Shown here: positions 1 through 7,893 of the stretch, piece by piece
Numbering within the stretch: the first letter of the stretch is position 1
Layout of the letters: each line of letters starts with the position of its first letter
Assembly (NCBI GenBank): GCA_910585545.1
Contig: CAJUFN010000002.1
Coordinates: 60,428 to 124,427, forward strand
DNA: 64,000 bases
Direction of reading: 5' to 3'
From: an uncultured Lachnospiraceae bacterium
GTDB taxonomy: Bacteria; Bacillota; Clostridia; Lachnospirales; Lachnospiraceae
Translations under genes and position numbers: made by a program
The notes under the pieces: model-generated
Database searches by the model: none
What the model was told of the DNA's origin: nothing
What the model saw: only the letters and a program-made list of their open reading frames with translations

Positions 1-142
1 GCTCTGGGCAAAACTCTTATTTCCCTCCCCTGACTTGCCCATGCTCTGGGCAAAACTCTTATTTTCCTCCCTTGCCTTGCCCACGCTCTGGGCAAAACTC
101 TTATTTCCCTCCCCTGACTTGCCCATGCTCTGGGCAAAAAAC
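1..142. repeat. 42-bp tandem repeat, three full units plus a partial fourth
   Basis: Units begin at 1, 43, 85 and 127. Units 1 and 3 are identical, unit 2 differs at a few bases, and the fourth breaks off after about 14 bases where the terminator begins. Each unit carries a GGGCAA / TTGCCC inverted pair. Because 42 is divisible by three, the minus strand stays open through all units and would read a 14-residue repeat starting MGKSGEG and ending FAQS, but there is no ribosome binding site before it. The array may continue to the left of the window. It lies downstream of the HAD gene and its terminator. Confidence 0.9.
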
Positions 143-163
143 CTATTTTTGACACAAAAATAG
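136..163 (-). terminator. Rho-independent terminator after the HAD gene
   Basis: On the minus strand a perfect 9-bp stem (155-163 with 143-151, 3-nt loop) is followed by a run of six T. It sits about 60 nt past the stop of the HAD phosphatase gene and should end the DMT-HAD transcript. A second imperfect GC-rich inverted pair lies at about 165-215. Confidence 0.75.
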
Positions 164-223
164 CCCGGGCGTGGGAAAAAGAGATTATCTCCTCTTATAT
201 ATTGCCCACACGCCAGGCGCTGC

Positions 224-838
224 CTACACTACCTCCAGTATCTCTTCTGCCTTTTCCAGTATATATGTCGCTTCTCTATCTTTTTTCGCACCCCATTTTG
301 CAAGTGCATGATCCATTCCGGCACCTCTTGCGCACTTCATATCGTACTCACTGTCTCCGATATAGATAAGCTCTTCTGCCTTACACCCGGTAAGCTCCAT
401 ATATTTCAAAAGCGGCTCCGGATTCGGCTTATGTTCCTTTGTATCATCAGCGCAGACAACCGTTTTAAAATATTTGCTGATTGGATAAGTAAAGAAATCT
501 TCCTCGCATTCCTTTCCGTTTTTCGAAGTCACTACACCAAGCTCATATCCTCTGGCAATCAGCTCCTTTAGCACTTCTTCCATCCCTTCGAACACAACCA
601 TACGCTCTTTATAATGCTGAAGCCTGTCCTCCCATCGCTTCACGATCGTATCCACTGGTGTAAGCCCTAGCTGTTCCAGCGCATCCTCCCCGGTAATGCC
701 AAAGGCAAATACAAGATCTTTTATTTCGTAAAATTTCCCGGTCATTTCAAGAATCGTATCCTGCATAGATCGCATGACTGCATCTTCCGTATCGATTAGT
801 GTTCCGTCAATATCAAAGATAATCTGTTTATATTTCAT
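224..838 (-). CDS. HAD-superfamily phosphatase (phosphoglycolate phosphatase-like)
   Basis: The 204-residue protein has all four HAD motifs: the nucleophile loop DIDGT near residue 9, a threonine in VVTSKNG near 103, the lysine of EHKPNPEP near 135, and the acidic motif GDSEYD near 161. The helical cap between motifs I and II fits the Gph/pyrophosphatase-type subfamily of cytosolic small-molecule phosphatases; the substrate cannot be read from sequence. A GAAGGAG site lies before the ATG, only a few bases after the DMT transporter stop, so the two genes are probably co-transcribed. The family call is secure, the exact substrate is not. Confidence 0.88.
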   Translation of the reverse strand: MKYKQIIFDIDGTLIDTEDAVMRSMQDTILEMTGKFYEIKDLVFAFGITGEDALEQLGLTPVDTIVKRWEDRLQHYKERMVVFEGMEEVLKELIARGYELGVVTSKNGKECEEDFFTYPISKYFKTVVCADDTKEHKPNPEPLLKYMELTGCKAEELIYIGDSEYDMKCARGAGMDHALAKWGAKKDREATYILEKAEEILEVV

Positions 839-839
839 A

Positions 840-1754
840 TTATTTTATTTCTCCTTCACCTTGTTTTTGTAACGTTAATATTAAAATAGTTGCAATAATC
901 AATGCAAACCCTAGTATTTCAAAAGCTCCAAATGTTGTACCGAGGATGAAAAATGTCAAAAGCGACGCGACCACCGGCTCAATACTTCCCAGTACATTTG
1001 CATACATAGCACCGATAACCGGTATCGCACTTAGCGACATCGTAAATGGAATAATCGTTCCCAGTACGATCAGCACCGCAAATAATCCCCACACTTCCAT
1101 ATCCGCCTGAATGCCTAATCTCCACGGCTGTTTCCATACGGCAAGCACAAGCCCTCCAAGGAGCATCCCCCAGCCGCATACCACTGTGGGATCGTATTTC
1201 ATCAGAAGGTTTTTCGGAAGCATTGCATACAGGCAGCTGAAAAATCCACATAAAAGTCCCATCGTAAGCCCCATCGGGGTAATCACTAGCGTATGTATAT
1301 TTCCATTGGTCGAGAGCAGGAAAATTCCCGCCAAAACCATAAACACCGACAGGACTTCCCGTCTCGTTGGGCGGATTCGTTTAAACATGGTATAATATAA
1401 AACAATCATCACTGGGTTCGTATACTGCAGCACCGTTGCAGTGCCGCCATTTGATGCCTGCACCGCAGCAAAGAAACTATACTGTACCGTCAGCATTCCG
1501 GCGATTCCATAGACAATCATCTGAATGGCATCTTTTCTTGATTTCCAGACATCGAATATGCTGCCCTTCTTTTGCATGTAAAGCGCCGACAGCATTACCG
1601 CACCTGTCACCAGCATACGATATGGAACCAGCCATTCCGGCACAATCCCTTTGTTTTCAAATAAATATTCTCCTAAAGGTCCGGTAGTCCCCCAAAAGAT
1701 ACCCGCAAGCAGGGCAAATATCAGTCCTTTTACATATGTTGTACTTCTGCTCAC
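840..1754 (-). CDS. EamA/DMT-family transporter
   Basis: The 304-residue protein is almost entirely hydrophobic, with about ten membrane helices arranged as two EamA repeats. It has the usual early GxxWGTTGP motif near residue 20 and the repeat-2 signature around GSIEPVVASLL near residue 258. Members export amino acids, metabolites or drugs; the substrate is unknown here. Translation appears to start at a GTG codon with a GGAAGAGAG stretch upstream, somewhat distant, so the start is a little uncertain. It is the first gene of a two-gene unit with the HAD phosphatase. Confidence 0.88.
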   Translation of the reverse strand: MSRSTTYVKGLIFALLAGIFWGTTGPLGEYLFENKGIVPEWLVPYRMLVTGAVMLSALYMQKKGSIFDVWKSRKDAIQMIVYGIAGMLTVQYSFFAAVQASNGGTATVLQYTNPVMIVLYYTMFKRIRPTRREVLSVFMVLAGIFLLSTNGNIHTLVITPMGLTMGLLCGFFSCLYAMLPKNLLMKYDPTVVCGWGMLLGGLVLAVWKQPWRLGIQADMEVWGLFAVLIVLGTIIPFTMSLSAIPVIGAMYANVLGSIEPVVASLLTFFILGTTFGAFEILGFALIIATILILTLQKQGEGEIK

Positions 1755-1862
1755 AATCCAAAACTCTCTTCCTTCGTAATTTCACCCTAACTATAACATA
1801 GAACCTGTAAAAAAGCATCTCTGTATTGCTATAACTTTCTCTTCCTCTTTCCGCAAATGCCA

Positions 1863-1898
1863 AGAGAAGGTTCCCCAACGCTTTGGCAAACCTTCTCT
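1863..1898. terminator. Inverted repeat downstream of the metal ATPase gene
   Basis: A 10-bp perfect stem (AGAGAAGGTT with AACCTTCTCT) with a 16-nt loop lies between the ATPase stop and the DMT transporter start. No clear T-run follows on either strand, so a role as transcript end for the metal operon is only likely. Confidence 0.45.
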
Positions 1899-1923
1899 AA
1901 TATACATTCTGGATTATTCACTC

Positions 1924-3807
1924 TTACAAATTTTTCACAAACAACGCGCGAATTGCATTTAAAATCGCGATGATCATAACGCCAACATCCGCGAAAATCG
2001 CAAGCCACATATTAGCGATGCCAACCGCTCCAAGCACAAGGCAGATTCCCTTTACGCCAAGCGCAAACGCAATGTTCTGGTATACGATACGAATACATTT
2101 TCTTGAAATCTTGATCGCCTTCGCAATCTTCATTGGATCGTCATCCATCAGCACCACGTCAGCCGCTTCGATTGCTGCGTCGGAGCCCATTGCGCCCATG
2201 GCAATCCCGATATCTGCCCTTCCAAGTACCGGCGCATCATTAATGCCGTCACCGACAAATGCAAGTTTTCCATATCCGTCTCTTTTCTCAAGCAGTTCTT
2301 CCACTTTCTCGACCTTATCTCCCGGAAGGAGCTCTCCATACACCTCATCCATGCCAAGTTCATCCGCTACCTGTCCGGCAACAGCCTTCGCATCCCCGGT
2401 CAGCATCACTGTTCTTTCTACGCCCGCTTTTTTGATTGCATGAATTGCCTGTTTCGCAGTCGGTTTTACAACATCCGAAATAATAATATGCCCTGCATAT
2501 TCCCCATCAATCGCAACATGGATCACCGTTCCGATCAGATGGCAGTTCTTATACGCCACATTCAGACGTTTCATTAATTTATCATTACCCGCCGCAATTT
2601 CTTTCCCATCTACGATTGCAATTACACCATTGCCGCTGATCTCCTGAATCTCTCTCACCCGCAAACGGTCAATTTCTTTCCCGTATGCATTTTTCAGGCT
2701 TTTGCTAATCGGATGGGAAGAAGCGCTTTCTGCCAATGCCGCATACTCGATTAATTTCTCTTTTTCTATCTGATTGTGATGTACTGCATTTACCTCGAAT
2801 ACACCTTGCGTCAGCGTTCCGGTTTTATCAAATACCACACACTTGGTCTTAGACAATGTCTCCAAATAATTGGAGCCTTTCACCAACACGCCCTCTTTGC
2901 TGGCTCCGCCGATTCCGGCAAAGAAGCTAAGCGGAATGCTAATCACAAGCGCACATGGGCAGCTAATTACAAGGAAGGTAAGCGCACGATATATCCAATC
3001 TCCCCACTGCGGCGCAAGGCCCATCGCAAGCATCCGTACCAACGGCGGAAGTACCGCCAATGCCAACGCACTGTAGCAGACCGCCGGCGTATAGTATTTT
3101 GCAAATTTGGAAATAAAGTCTTCAGATTTGGATTTTCTGGAGCTGGAATTCTCCACTAGTTCCAAAATCTTAGAAACGGTAGATTCTCCAAATTCCTTTG
3201 TCGTCTCTATCTTAAGCACACCTGTCATATTGATACATCCGCTGATGACTTCATTTCCCGCCAAAGCCTCTCGCGGCATACTCTCTCCGGTCAGTGCGCT
3301 CGTATTTAATGTAGAACTTCCTTCTATGATTACACCATCGATCGGTACTTTTTCTCCCGGCTGGACAATGATAACCGTACCAACCTCCACTTCGTCCGGG
3401 TCTACTCTCACGAGTTCCCCGTCCTTTTCTACATTCGCATAATCCGGACGGATATCCATGAGTGCACTGATATTTTTCCTGCTCTTTCCGACTGCATAGC
3501 TCTGGAAAAACTCTCCAATCTGATAGAACAACATTACCGCAATCGCTTCGGTATAATCTCCGTTATCATAAATCGCCACCGCAATCGCTCCAAGTGTAGC
3601 AACTGCCATCAGAAAATTCTCATCGAATACCTGCCTGTTTAAGATTCCTTTCCAGGCTTTCCGTAAAATATCATATCCGATAATCAGATAGGGAATCAAA
3701 TACAATCCAAATCTTAAAACGCCTTTTGCCGGAACAAAATTAAGAGTCACCATCAAAACCGCGGCAATGATAATCCGCACCAGCATTTTCTTCTGCTTCT
3801 TATTCAT
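1924..3807 (-). CDS. Zn/Cd/Pb-type heavy-metal P1B ATPase
   Basis: The 627-residue membrane pump moves soft divalent metals out of the cell using ATP. Visible motifs are TGES near 174 (actuator domain), the metal-binding CPC near 283 in a membrane helix, the phosphorylation site DKTGT near 327, a SHP motif in the nucleotide domain, and GDGINDAP near 535. It lacks the usual N-terminal HMA domain; that domain is encoded separately by the small gene just upstream, 67 nt away. The CPC core and the ArsR-type divergent regulator point to Zn/Cd/Pb (CadA/ZntA) rather than copper. GAGGG precedes the ATG. Confidence 0.93.
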   Translation of the reverse strand: MNKKQKKMLVRIIIAAVLMVTLNFVPAKGVLRFGLYLIPYLIIGYDILRKAWKGILNRQVFDENFLMAVATLGAIAVAIYDNGDYTEAIAVMLFYQIGEFFQSYAVGKSRKNISALMDIRPDYANVEKDGELVRVDPDEVEVGTVIIVQPGEKVPIDGVIIEGSSTLNTSALTGESMPREALAGNEVISGCINMTGVLKIETTKEFGESTVSKILELVENSSSRKSKSEDFISKFAKYYTPAVCYSALALAVLPPLVRMLAMGLAPQWGDWIYRALTFLVISCPCALVISIPLSFFAGIGGASKEGVLVKGSNYLETLSKTKCVVFDKTGTLTQGVFEVNAVHHNQIEKEKLIEYAALAESASSHPISKSLKNAYGKEIDRLRVREIQEISGNGVIAIVDGKEIAAGNDKLMKRLNVAYKNCHLIGTVIHVAIDGEYAGHIIISDVVKPTAKQAIHAIKKAGVERTVMLTGDAKAVAGQVADELGMDEVYGELLPGDKVEKVEELLEKRDGYGKLAFVGDGINDAPVLGRADIGIAMGAMGSDAAIEAADVVLMDDDPMKIAKAIKISRKCIRIVYQNIAFALGVKGICLVLGAVGIANMWLAIFADVGVMIIAILNAIRALFVKNL

Positions 3808-3874
3808 GTTCGTTTCCCTCTTTTTCTATCACTATTTTTGCATATTCATTCTATATTCGCTTTTCATTTTGCTG

Positions 3875-4093
3875 TTATAAGTAAATCTCACAGTCATCCT
3901 CTACTTTTTTGCAATTCCTGATTACCTCGGCAATCACTTCTTTTGCATCTGCTCCCTCTTCGTATTCCACGATCATCTTCTGCATCATAAAATTCACGAC
4001 CGCATTTTTCACTCCTGCTGTATTTCTCGCTGCATCTTCCATTTTATTTGCACAGTTTGCGCAGTCCACTTCAATTTTATAAGTTTTTTTCAT
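3875..4093 (-). CDS. Stand-alone HMA metal-binding protein
   Basis: A 72-residue protein with the ferredoxin-like HMA fold. The metal site is CANC near residue 12 (CxxC), and two more cysteines lie in the C-terminal part. I start it at the ATG preceded by AAAGGAGAGAAG; an upstream in-frame ATG at 4120 would place this site inside the coding region and is less likely. It is the first gene of the operon with the P-type ATPase and probably hands metal to the pump, replacing the missing N-terminal domain of that protein. The gene lies about 40 nt behind the operator palindrome. Confidence 0.88.
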   Translation of the reverse strand: MKKTYKIEVDCANCANKMEDAARNTAGVKNAVVNFMMQKMIVEYEEGADAKEVIAEVIRNCKKVEDDCEIYL

Positions 4094-4130
4094 AATCTTC
4101 TCTCCTTTACCTCGTCTCAACTTTTTAATG

Positions 4131-4148
4131 ATTAAACAATTGTTTAAT
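4131..4148. promoter_or_regulatory. Palindromic operator, probable ArsR/SmtB-type repressor site
   Basis: A perfect 18-bp palindrome, ATTAAACAATTGTTTAAT, lies just downstream of the minus-strand promoter at 4158-4189 and upstream of the HMA gene. AT-rich palindromes at this position are typical of ArsR/SmtB/CzrA repressors, and the ArsR gene is divergent next door. Binding is inferred. Confidence 0.75.
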
Positions 4149-4157
4149 TGTTATGCT

Positions 4158-4189
4158 ATTATAATATGCCCTATGACGAAAAATGTCAA
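4158..4189 (-). promoter_or_regulatory. Promoter of the metal-export operon
   Basis: On the minus strand a consensus -35 TTGACA (4184-4189) is followed after 17 nt by TATTAT (4161-4166); TATAAT at 4158-4163 overlaps it at 20 nt. The start point would fall just before or inside the palindrome at 4131-4148, so a bound repressor would block transcription. Confidence 0.75.
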
Positions 4190-4217
4190 TCTATTTTTCA
4201 AAAAGATTTTTTTATGC

Positions 4218-4223
4218 TATACT
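4218..4223 (+). promoter_or_regulatory. Probable -10 box of the arsR-like gene
   Basis: TATACT lies about 46 nt before the chosen start codon. It places the transcription start near 4230, which argues against using the ATG at 4230 as translation start. No convincing -35 is visible. Confidence 0.4.
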
Positions 4224-4268
4224 TAAAAAATGAAAAAGATTTTCGGATTAGCTGGGAGGTTGTTTAAC

Positions 4269-4625
4269 ATGTCATCCATAGATTTACCGCATCACCACTG
4301 TGAATGGAATCCTGAATTGAATAAAGTCGCTGATATAGATTCTTTTCAGAAAGCTGCTGATATTTTCCGCTTACTTGGCGATGGCAGCCGCCTTCGCATC
4401 TTCTGGCTCCTATGTCACTGCGAAGAATGTGTCATCAACATTTCTGCCTTGGTCAATATGAGCAGCCCGGCAGTATCACATCATTTACGGCAATTAAAAA
4501 TAAGCGGGCTTATCACAAGCCGCAGAGATGGAAAAGAAATGTATTATAAAGCTGCAGACACCGAAGAAAGTAAGATACTGCATCTTGCAATCGAAAAGAT
4601 TTTAGAGATTACGTGTCCGGGATAA
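4269..4625 (+). CDS. ArsR/SmtB-family metal-sensing repressor
   Basis: The 118-residue winged-helix protein has the ArsR core LGDGSRLRIFWLL, a cysteine pair in CHCEECVIN (ArsR/CadC-type alpha-3 position), and the recognition helix SSPAVSHHLRQL. An N-terminal HHHCEW cluster and these cysteines are candidate metal ligands. I start it at the ATG with GGGAGG nine bases upstream rather than the ATG at 4230, which coincides with the predicted transcription start. It is divergent from the HMA/P-type ATPase genes and should repress them until Zn, Cd or Pb binds. Confidence 0.9.
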   Translation: MSSIDLPHHHCEWNPELNKVADIDSFQKAADIFRLLGDGSRLRIFWLLCHCEECVINISALVNMSSPAVSHHLRQLKISGLITSRRDGKEMYYKAADTEESKILHLAIEKILEITCPG

Positions 4626-4726
4626 ATTGAATATGGGCTATCCATTTGAATTTATAGGAACAATATATTGTTTTTGTGTCGTCTATTAAATAGAGAGCAT
4701 ACTCTCTGGAAAGGAGACAAAAAAAC

Positions 4727-5609
4727 ATGCCGATATTATTAAAAAGAAAAAACGGCGAGATCACACCGTTTCGTAATGTAGAATATATTTCTGCGTTCTA
4801 CTTCATTCCCAAAAGCATTTTGGATAAATGCGGAGAAGAAATAAATAGGATTCCAAGAAAATTGCTTCAAGATCGTCGTGCCATAGAAATAATAGAAAGT
4901 GATTTATTTAAGCTGGTAATAATCGACGCTTACGCTTTTATGGTATGGCCTTTTATGGGACTTGGCGCTTTATTCAGGATATGAGCCGTCTTGGAGATAT
5001 GCGCACGTAGCCTCTATTTGGATTAAAGGAATGGAAGATGAAGGGGTTATCCCTAAGCCACAAGAGATATTAAAAAGCAGTAATGTAGACGAAGACCTCG
5101 GATATATATCCGAAGAAGAAATCTCAGAAACATTCACTTGGCTCGTTCCTAAAATAATGGCAAAACACAATATGAATGAGATCATTGCTGTTGCGGCAGA
5201 ATATCGCTGCTTTGAAGATTTTGATTATCGAAAGAGCCGACAAAAAATCGATTTTTACCGCAAGCGGTATCATACTCGTGCAAAAATATCCGTTGAATCT
5301 CTTGATGAAATAAAAGAAAAATATGCAGAGAATACAGACGGTATGGAGTGGGCCATTCCCGATGACAGTGTTAATGTTGAGAGTATTGTTTTAGAACCGA
5401 TTGCAGTCAACGAGTTTTTAGACACGCTTTCTGAAACAGACAGGAAAATACTCACAATGCGAATGGATGATGTTACACTCGAAAAAATCGCAGAAGAATT
5501 AGGCTTTAAAACTCACAGCGCCGTTCACAAGCGAATCCGTAAAATCGGGTTAGCTTACGGAAAATTTACCGGCGAAGATTTTGGATTCAGTCAAAAGAAA
5601 ATCATCTGA
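4727..5609 (+). pseudogene. Frameshifted sigma-70-like regulatory gene
   Basis: A well-placed AAAGGAG and ATG open a frame (4727-4984) that starts MPILLKRKNGEITPF. A protein-like stretch then continues in the second frame at about 4936-5001 (reading FYGMAFYGTWRFIQDM), and the rest (about 4977-5609) is in the third frame, beginning YEPSWRYAH. The last frame has no good ribosome site and only a TTG to start from, so the three pieces look like one gene of about 290 codons with two frame breaks. The C-terminal 50 residues (LSETDRKILTMRMDD followed by a helix-turn-helix with HSAVHKRIRK) resemble sigma-70 region 4. Such genes often belong to conjugative elements; no element remains here. Confidence 0.65.
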
Positions 5610-5649
5610 TAGCACCTATTGATGTAAAAATCGGTAGGTGTTATTTTTT
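5609..5649 (+). terminator. Terminator after the sigma-like pseudogene
   Basis: A 10-bp stem with one G-T pair (5609-5618 with 5635-5644, 16-nt loop) is followed by six T on the plus strand. Confidence 0.75.
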
Positions 5650-5676
5650 CGCCCAAAAACAGAAAAGGAGGACTTT

Positions 5677-5715
5677 ATGACGCAGTACCATCCGATAAAA
5701 TCGTATATGTTTTAA
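5677..5715 (+). pseudogene. Truncated gene remnant, 12 codons with a strong RBS
   Basis: AAAGGAGG lies a few bases before an ATG, but the frame stops after 12 codons (MTQYHPIKSYMF). A perfect ribosome site before a tiny frame suggests the start of a gene whose body has been deleted. From here to 5813 I see no other coding signal; the whole 5610-5913 interval holds only this remnant and hairpins. Confidence 0.35.
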
Positions 5716-5813
5716 TTATACGACTGGATTCTACTATTTTCAACATAGATCACCTCTCCAATGCCCAAAAAATGCATTATCATGTAATATTCTTCATCGT
5801 TAAATATTAAAAT

Positions 5814-5880
5814 GGCGGGGTGCTTATCGTAACACTCCGCCGAAAGCCTAATCGGTTTGAGCATAATTTGCTTGATTAGG
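5814..5880 (-). terminator. Two hairpins ending the AbiF transcript
   Basis: Read on the minus strand, a stem CCTAATC/GATTAGG (5874-5880 with 5847-5853) is followed by a stronger 9-bp stem (5833-5841 with 5814-5822, 10-nt loop) and the AT-rich tail ATTTTAAT. They lie 30-100 nt past the abiF-like stop and probably end that transcript. Confidence 0.55.
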
Positions 5881-5913
5881 TCTGTACTTATATTTTATGC
5901 AATACAATCAATT

Positions 5914-6822
5914 TTAAACACTCAAATGTGCTTTCCAATCTGTCGGCATATTCATTGCCGTAAGACTGAGCACACTACCATTATTCTGAAGCAGCTTATC
6001 TAATTCATCAACAAATAACATCCATTCCTCATCTGACGATCTCAGATATTTCATTGCCAGCAAAATCTGATATAAACCATTATGTGCTGGTGCAGGTGTT
6101 ACTTTATCAGCATCCAGAATTTCCGGTGTGGTATGTATTGTCCGATTATATATTCTGGAATTATGAGCACACATATTTCTTAATACAGAAACAGCCTGTA
6201 CCCATGAAGTAAACATTTTCTGTGATGGATTTGCAAAATTCCCTTTTTTAGAAATATATTGATAATTAGCCGTCAAAATCGAATAGGTACTGCCTGTACC
6301 TGTTTTTAAATTTTTAATTATCTTTGATAATGTCCCAAAGGAAAGGACTTCCACAACTGCCCATACCGGCACCTCTCCTTCATGATTGTCAAAATTATGT
6401 TTGATGAACACATCATTAGAACGGGCAATCTCTGATGCTATTGTGGACATATTCTGCCAGTACATCTTTTTCCCTTTAAAGATTGATGAATCCTGTAGAA
6501 TCAAAGCATCTCTATGTACCAGCAATGCCTCCACTAATCGAACTCTCAATGCCACTTCAATTTTAGAAATCATTGAAAAAATCAGAGCAGATAATTCCTG
6601 ATCAAATTGATACAACTGAAAAATATCATCAAACTTAGTCCCGGGAATATACTTTTTCGCAGAATTATCGTATAAATGAAACGAATATCCACGCAGGCGA
6701 TAAAAACCTACAGATTTTAATACTTTCCCTACATCTTCCCGAGATGTTATCTCCATTCCAGCGTCAACGTAACATTGCACCTGCTGTTCAGTTGTGAATA
6801 TTTGTTTTGGATATTGATACAT
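5914..6822 (-). CDS. Abi_2/AbiF-family abortive-infection protein (HEPN RNase-like)
   Basis: The 302-residue protein has the Abi_2 hallmarks: an early FYRLRGYSFHLY stretch near residue 41, a helical middle with the IEVALRVRL segment near 88, and RNMCAHNSRIYNR near 215, which is the Rx4H motif of HEPN ribonucleases. Family members (AbiD, AbiF) block phage growth by stopping the cell. I prefer the ATG at 6822 (GGGGTG just upstream); an ATG four codons earlier is also possible. It is preceded by a structured RNA with its own promoter (6839-6891), the arrangement seen for abiF RNA/AbiF toxin pairs. It looks intact although both flanking accessory genes are broken. Confidence 0.85.
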   Translation of the reverse strand: MYQYPKQIFTTEQQVQCYVDAGMEITSREDVGKVLKSVGFYRLRGYSFHLYDNSAKKYIPGTKFDDIFQLYQFDQELSALIFSMISKIEVALRVRLVEALLVHRDALILQDSSIFKGKKMYWQNMSTIASEIARSNDVFIKHNFDNHEGEVPVWAVVEVLSFGTLSKIIKNLKTGTGSTYSILTANYQYISKKGNFANPSQKMFTSWVQAVSVLRNMCAHNSRIYNRTIHTTPEILDADKVTPAPAHNGLYQILLAMKYLRSSDEEWMLFVDELDKLLQNNGSVLSLTAMNMPTDWKAHLSV

Positions 6823-6838
6823 AAAACACCCCATAAAT

Positions 6839-6891
6839 GAAAAAGTCCCACCGGGTTGCGCATGAAAATCAGAGGCGTGGTGGGTTCTGTT
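6839..6891 (-). ncRNA. abiF-type RNA (candidate RNA antitoxin)
   Basis: Starting about 7 nt after a strong promoter, the minus strand reads a roughly 50-nt RNA. A 6-bp stem CCCACC/GGTGGG (6879-6884 with 6847-6852) encloses a conserved-looking interior with ACGCCTCTG, a U-rich loop and ATGCGCAACC. The 3' arm is followed by ACTTTTTC, so the element can act as a weak terminator. Rfam describes an abiF RNA motif directly upstream of Abi_2 genes; position and core sequence fit. I infer that it is made separately and that occasional read-through feeds the downstream protein gene. Confidence 0.75.
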
Positions 6892-6897
6892 AATATT

Positions 6898-6925
6898 ATT
6901 ATACTATTTTTATTGTGACTGTCAA
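6898..6925 (-). promoter_or_regulatory. Promoter of the abiF RNA
   Basis: Consensus TTGACA (6920-6925) and TATAAT (6898-6903) are separated by 16 nt on the minus strand, just upstream of the structured RNA. The -35 lies inside the remnant frame of a broken upstream gene. Confidence 0.85.
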
Positions 6926-7014
6926 GATTTCTTTTTTGAAAAAAGAATACAAGTCCCCGCTGTTCTTGCAGTACAATGAAATCTTTCCTTAAATTTTGTA
7001 AATCCATTAACCAT
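6922..7014 (-). pseudogene. Truncated remnant of a downstream partner gene (AbiEii-like start)
   Basis: An ATG overlaps the stop of the preceding broken gene (ATGGTTAA), as in translationally coupled pairs. The frame reads MVNGFTKFKERFH and then degenerates, stopping after 30 codons. From memory this start resembles those of AbiEii/AbiGii-type nucleotidyltransferases that follow AbiEi-like genes; that is unverified. The rest of the gene is absent and the abiF RNA promoter begins in its place. Confidence 0.4.
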
Positions 7015-7826
7015 TATCTTTAAATTCTCCTTCTGTCAGTTTTTCTACTGCTTCTTGAATTCTTTCATCAGAATTATCTCGAAAGGATAATCCAACGGAG
7101 AGATTATCAGCACTATTGTCGTTTGAAAACATCTTTGGCTCATACGCCCACAATAAGTGCAGTTTCTCCTGCATATACCATGTCAGAAGTAACCTGTAAT
7201 TTATCTATATATCCAGCCTTACGAACAGGAGTTGATAAACACTGCTTCGTCTTTTCAAATACCTCTGATCTTCCATATTTTGACTCAATTACTTTATTCA
7301 CACCATCTTTTGTAACAAGAAATAAGTCGGTATCTTCTAATTGTTTCACCGCTCTTGTTAATGTCATCGCAGTAAACGGAAGCTTTTTTGCAGCTTCGGA
7401 AATATACAAACGCTTTTTCTTACTATACAGGTAAAGTAAAAACAACTGTTGTGTAGAAAAAACAAATTTTTCTGTTCTCTTTTCCGGCTCTTTTTCGTCT
7501 GTCAGCATTGTTCCGATAAATGGAAGAAATACTTGTTTTTCTGTAATAAACGGTATATTGTTCTCTATCAAACTTTTTCTTCGATAAGAAGATACTGCTC
7601 TAAGTTCAAGAACTATAGGAACTCTGTCCACTTCCTGAATTTTTACTATCTGTTTTTTTAGCGCAGGAAGTGTAACAAGTTCTTCTTTCGGCTTCATCAT
7701 AATACAGCGTTTATCAGAAATATAGGCTGTACGAAAATCATAACTTCCTGCTATATACAAAGGCATTGAAATTTTTTTATTCCAGATTTCATATTTTATG
7801 GGAATTCCAAATATACTCTCAAGCAT
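7007..7826 (-). pseudogene. Broken AbiEi-like winged-helix gene
   Basis: The frame opens at an ATG behind AAAGGAG and codes for a protein with a C-terminal-half winged helix (ISEAAKKLPFTAMTLTRAVK) followed by SKYGRSEVFEKTKQ. It stops at 7140 after GETALIVGV, but the next frame continues directly with LWAYEPKMFSNDNSADNLS and runs to a stop at 7007-7009. The coding character therefore crosses a frame break near 7150, probably with an internal deletion. Layout (regulator, then a coupled partner) resembles type IV AbiEi/AbiEii systems, but the family assignment is tentative. Confidence 0.6.
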
Positions 7827-7893
7827 AATTATCATTCTCCTTTTAACTTATTAAATGTTATAATTCAAGTTTTTAAGTTAAATTTACGCAATC

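Noticed and set aside
1..142. CRISPR array
   Set aside because: The repeats are directly tandem with no unique spacers, and no cas genes are present.
308..571. Plus-strand frame inside the HAD gene
   Set aside because: Complement of a clear HAD gene with all motifs; no start signal. The same reasoning applies to the many opposite-strand frames in glg, rpo and GH genes.
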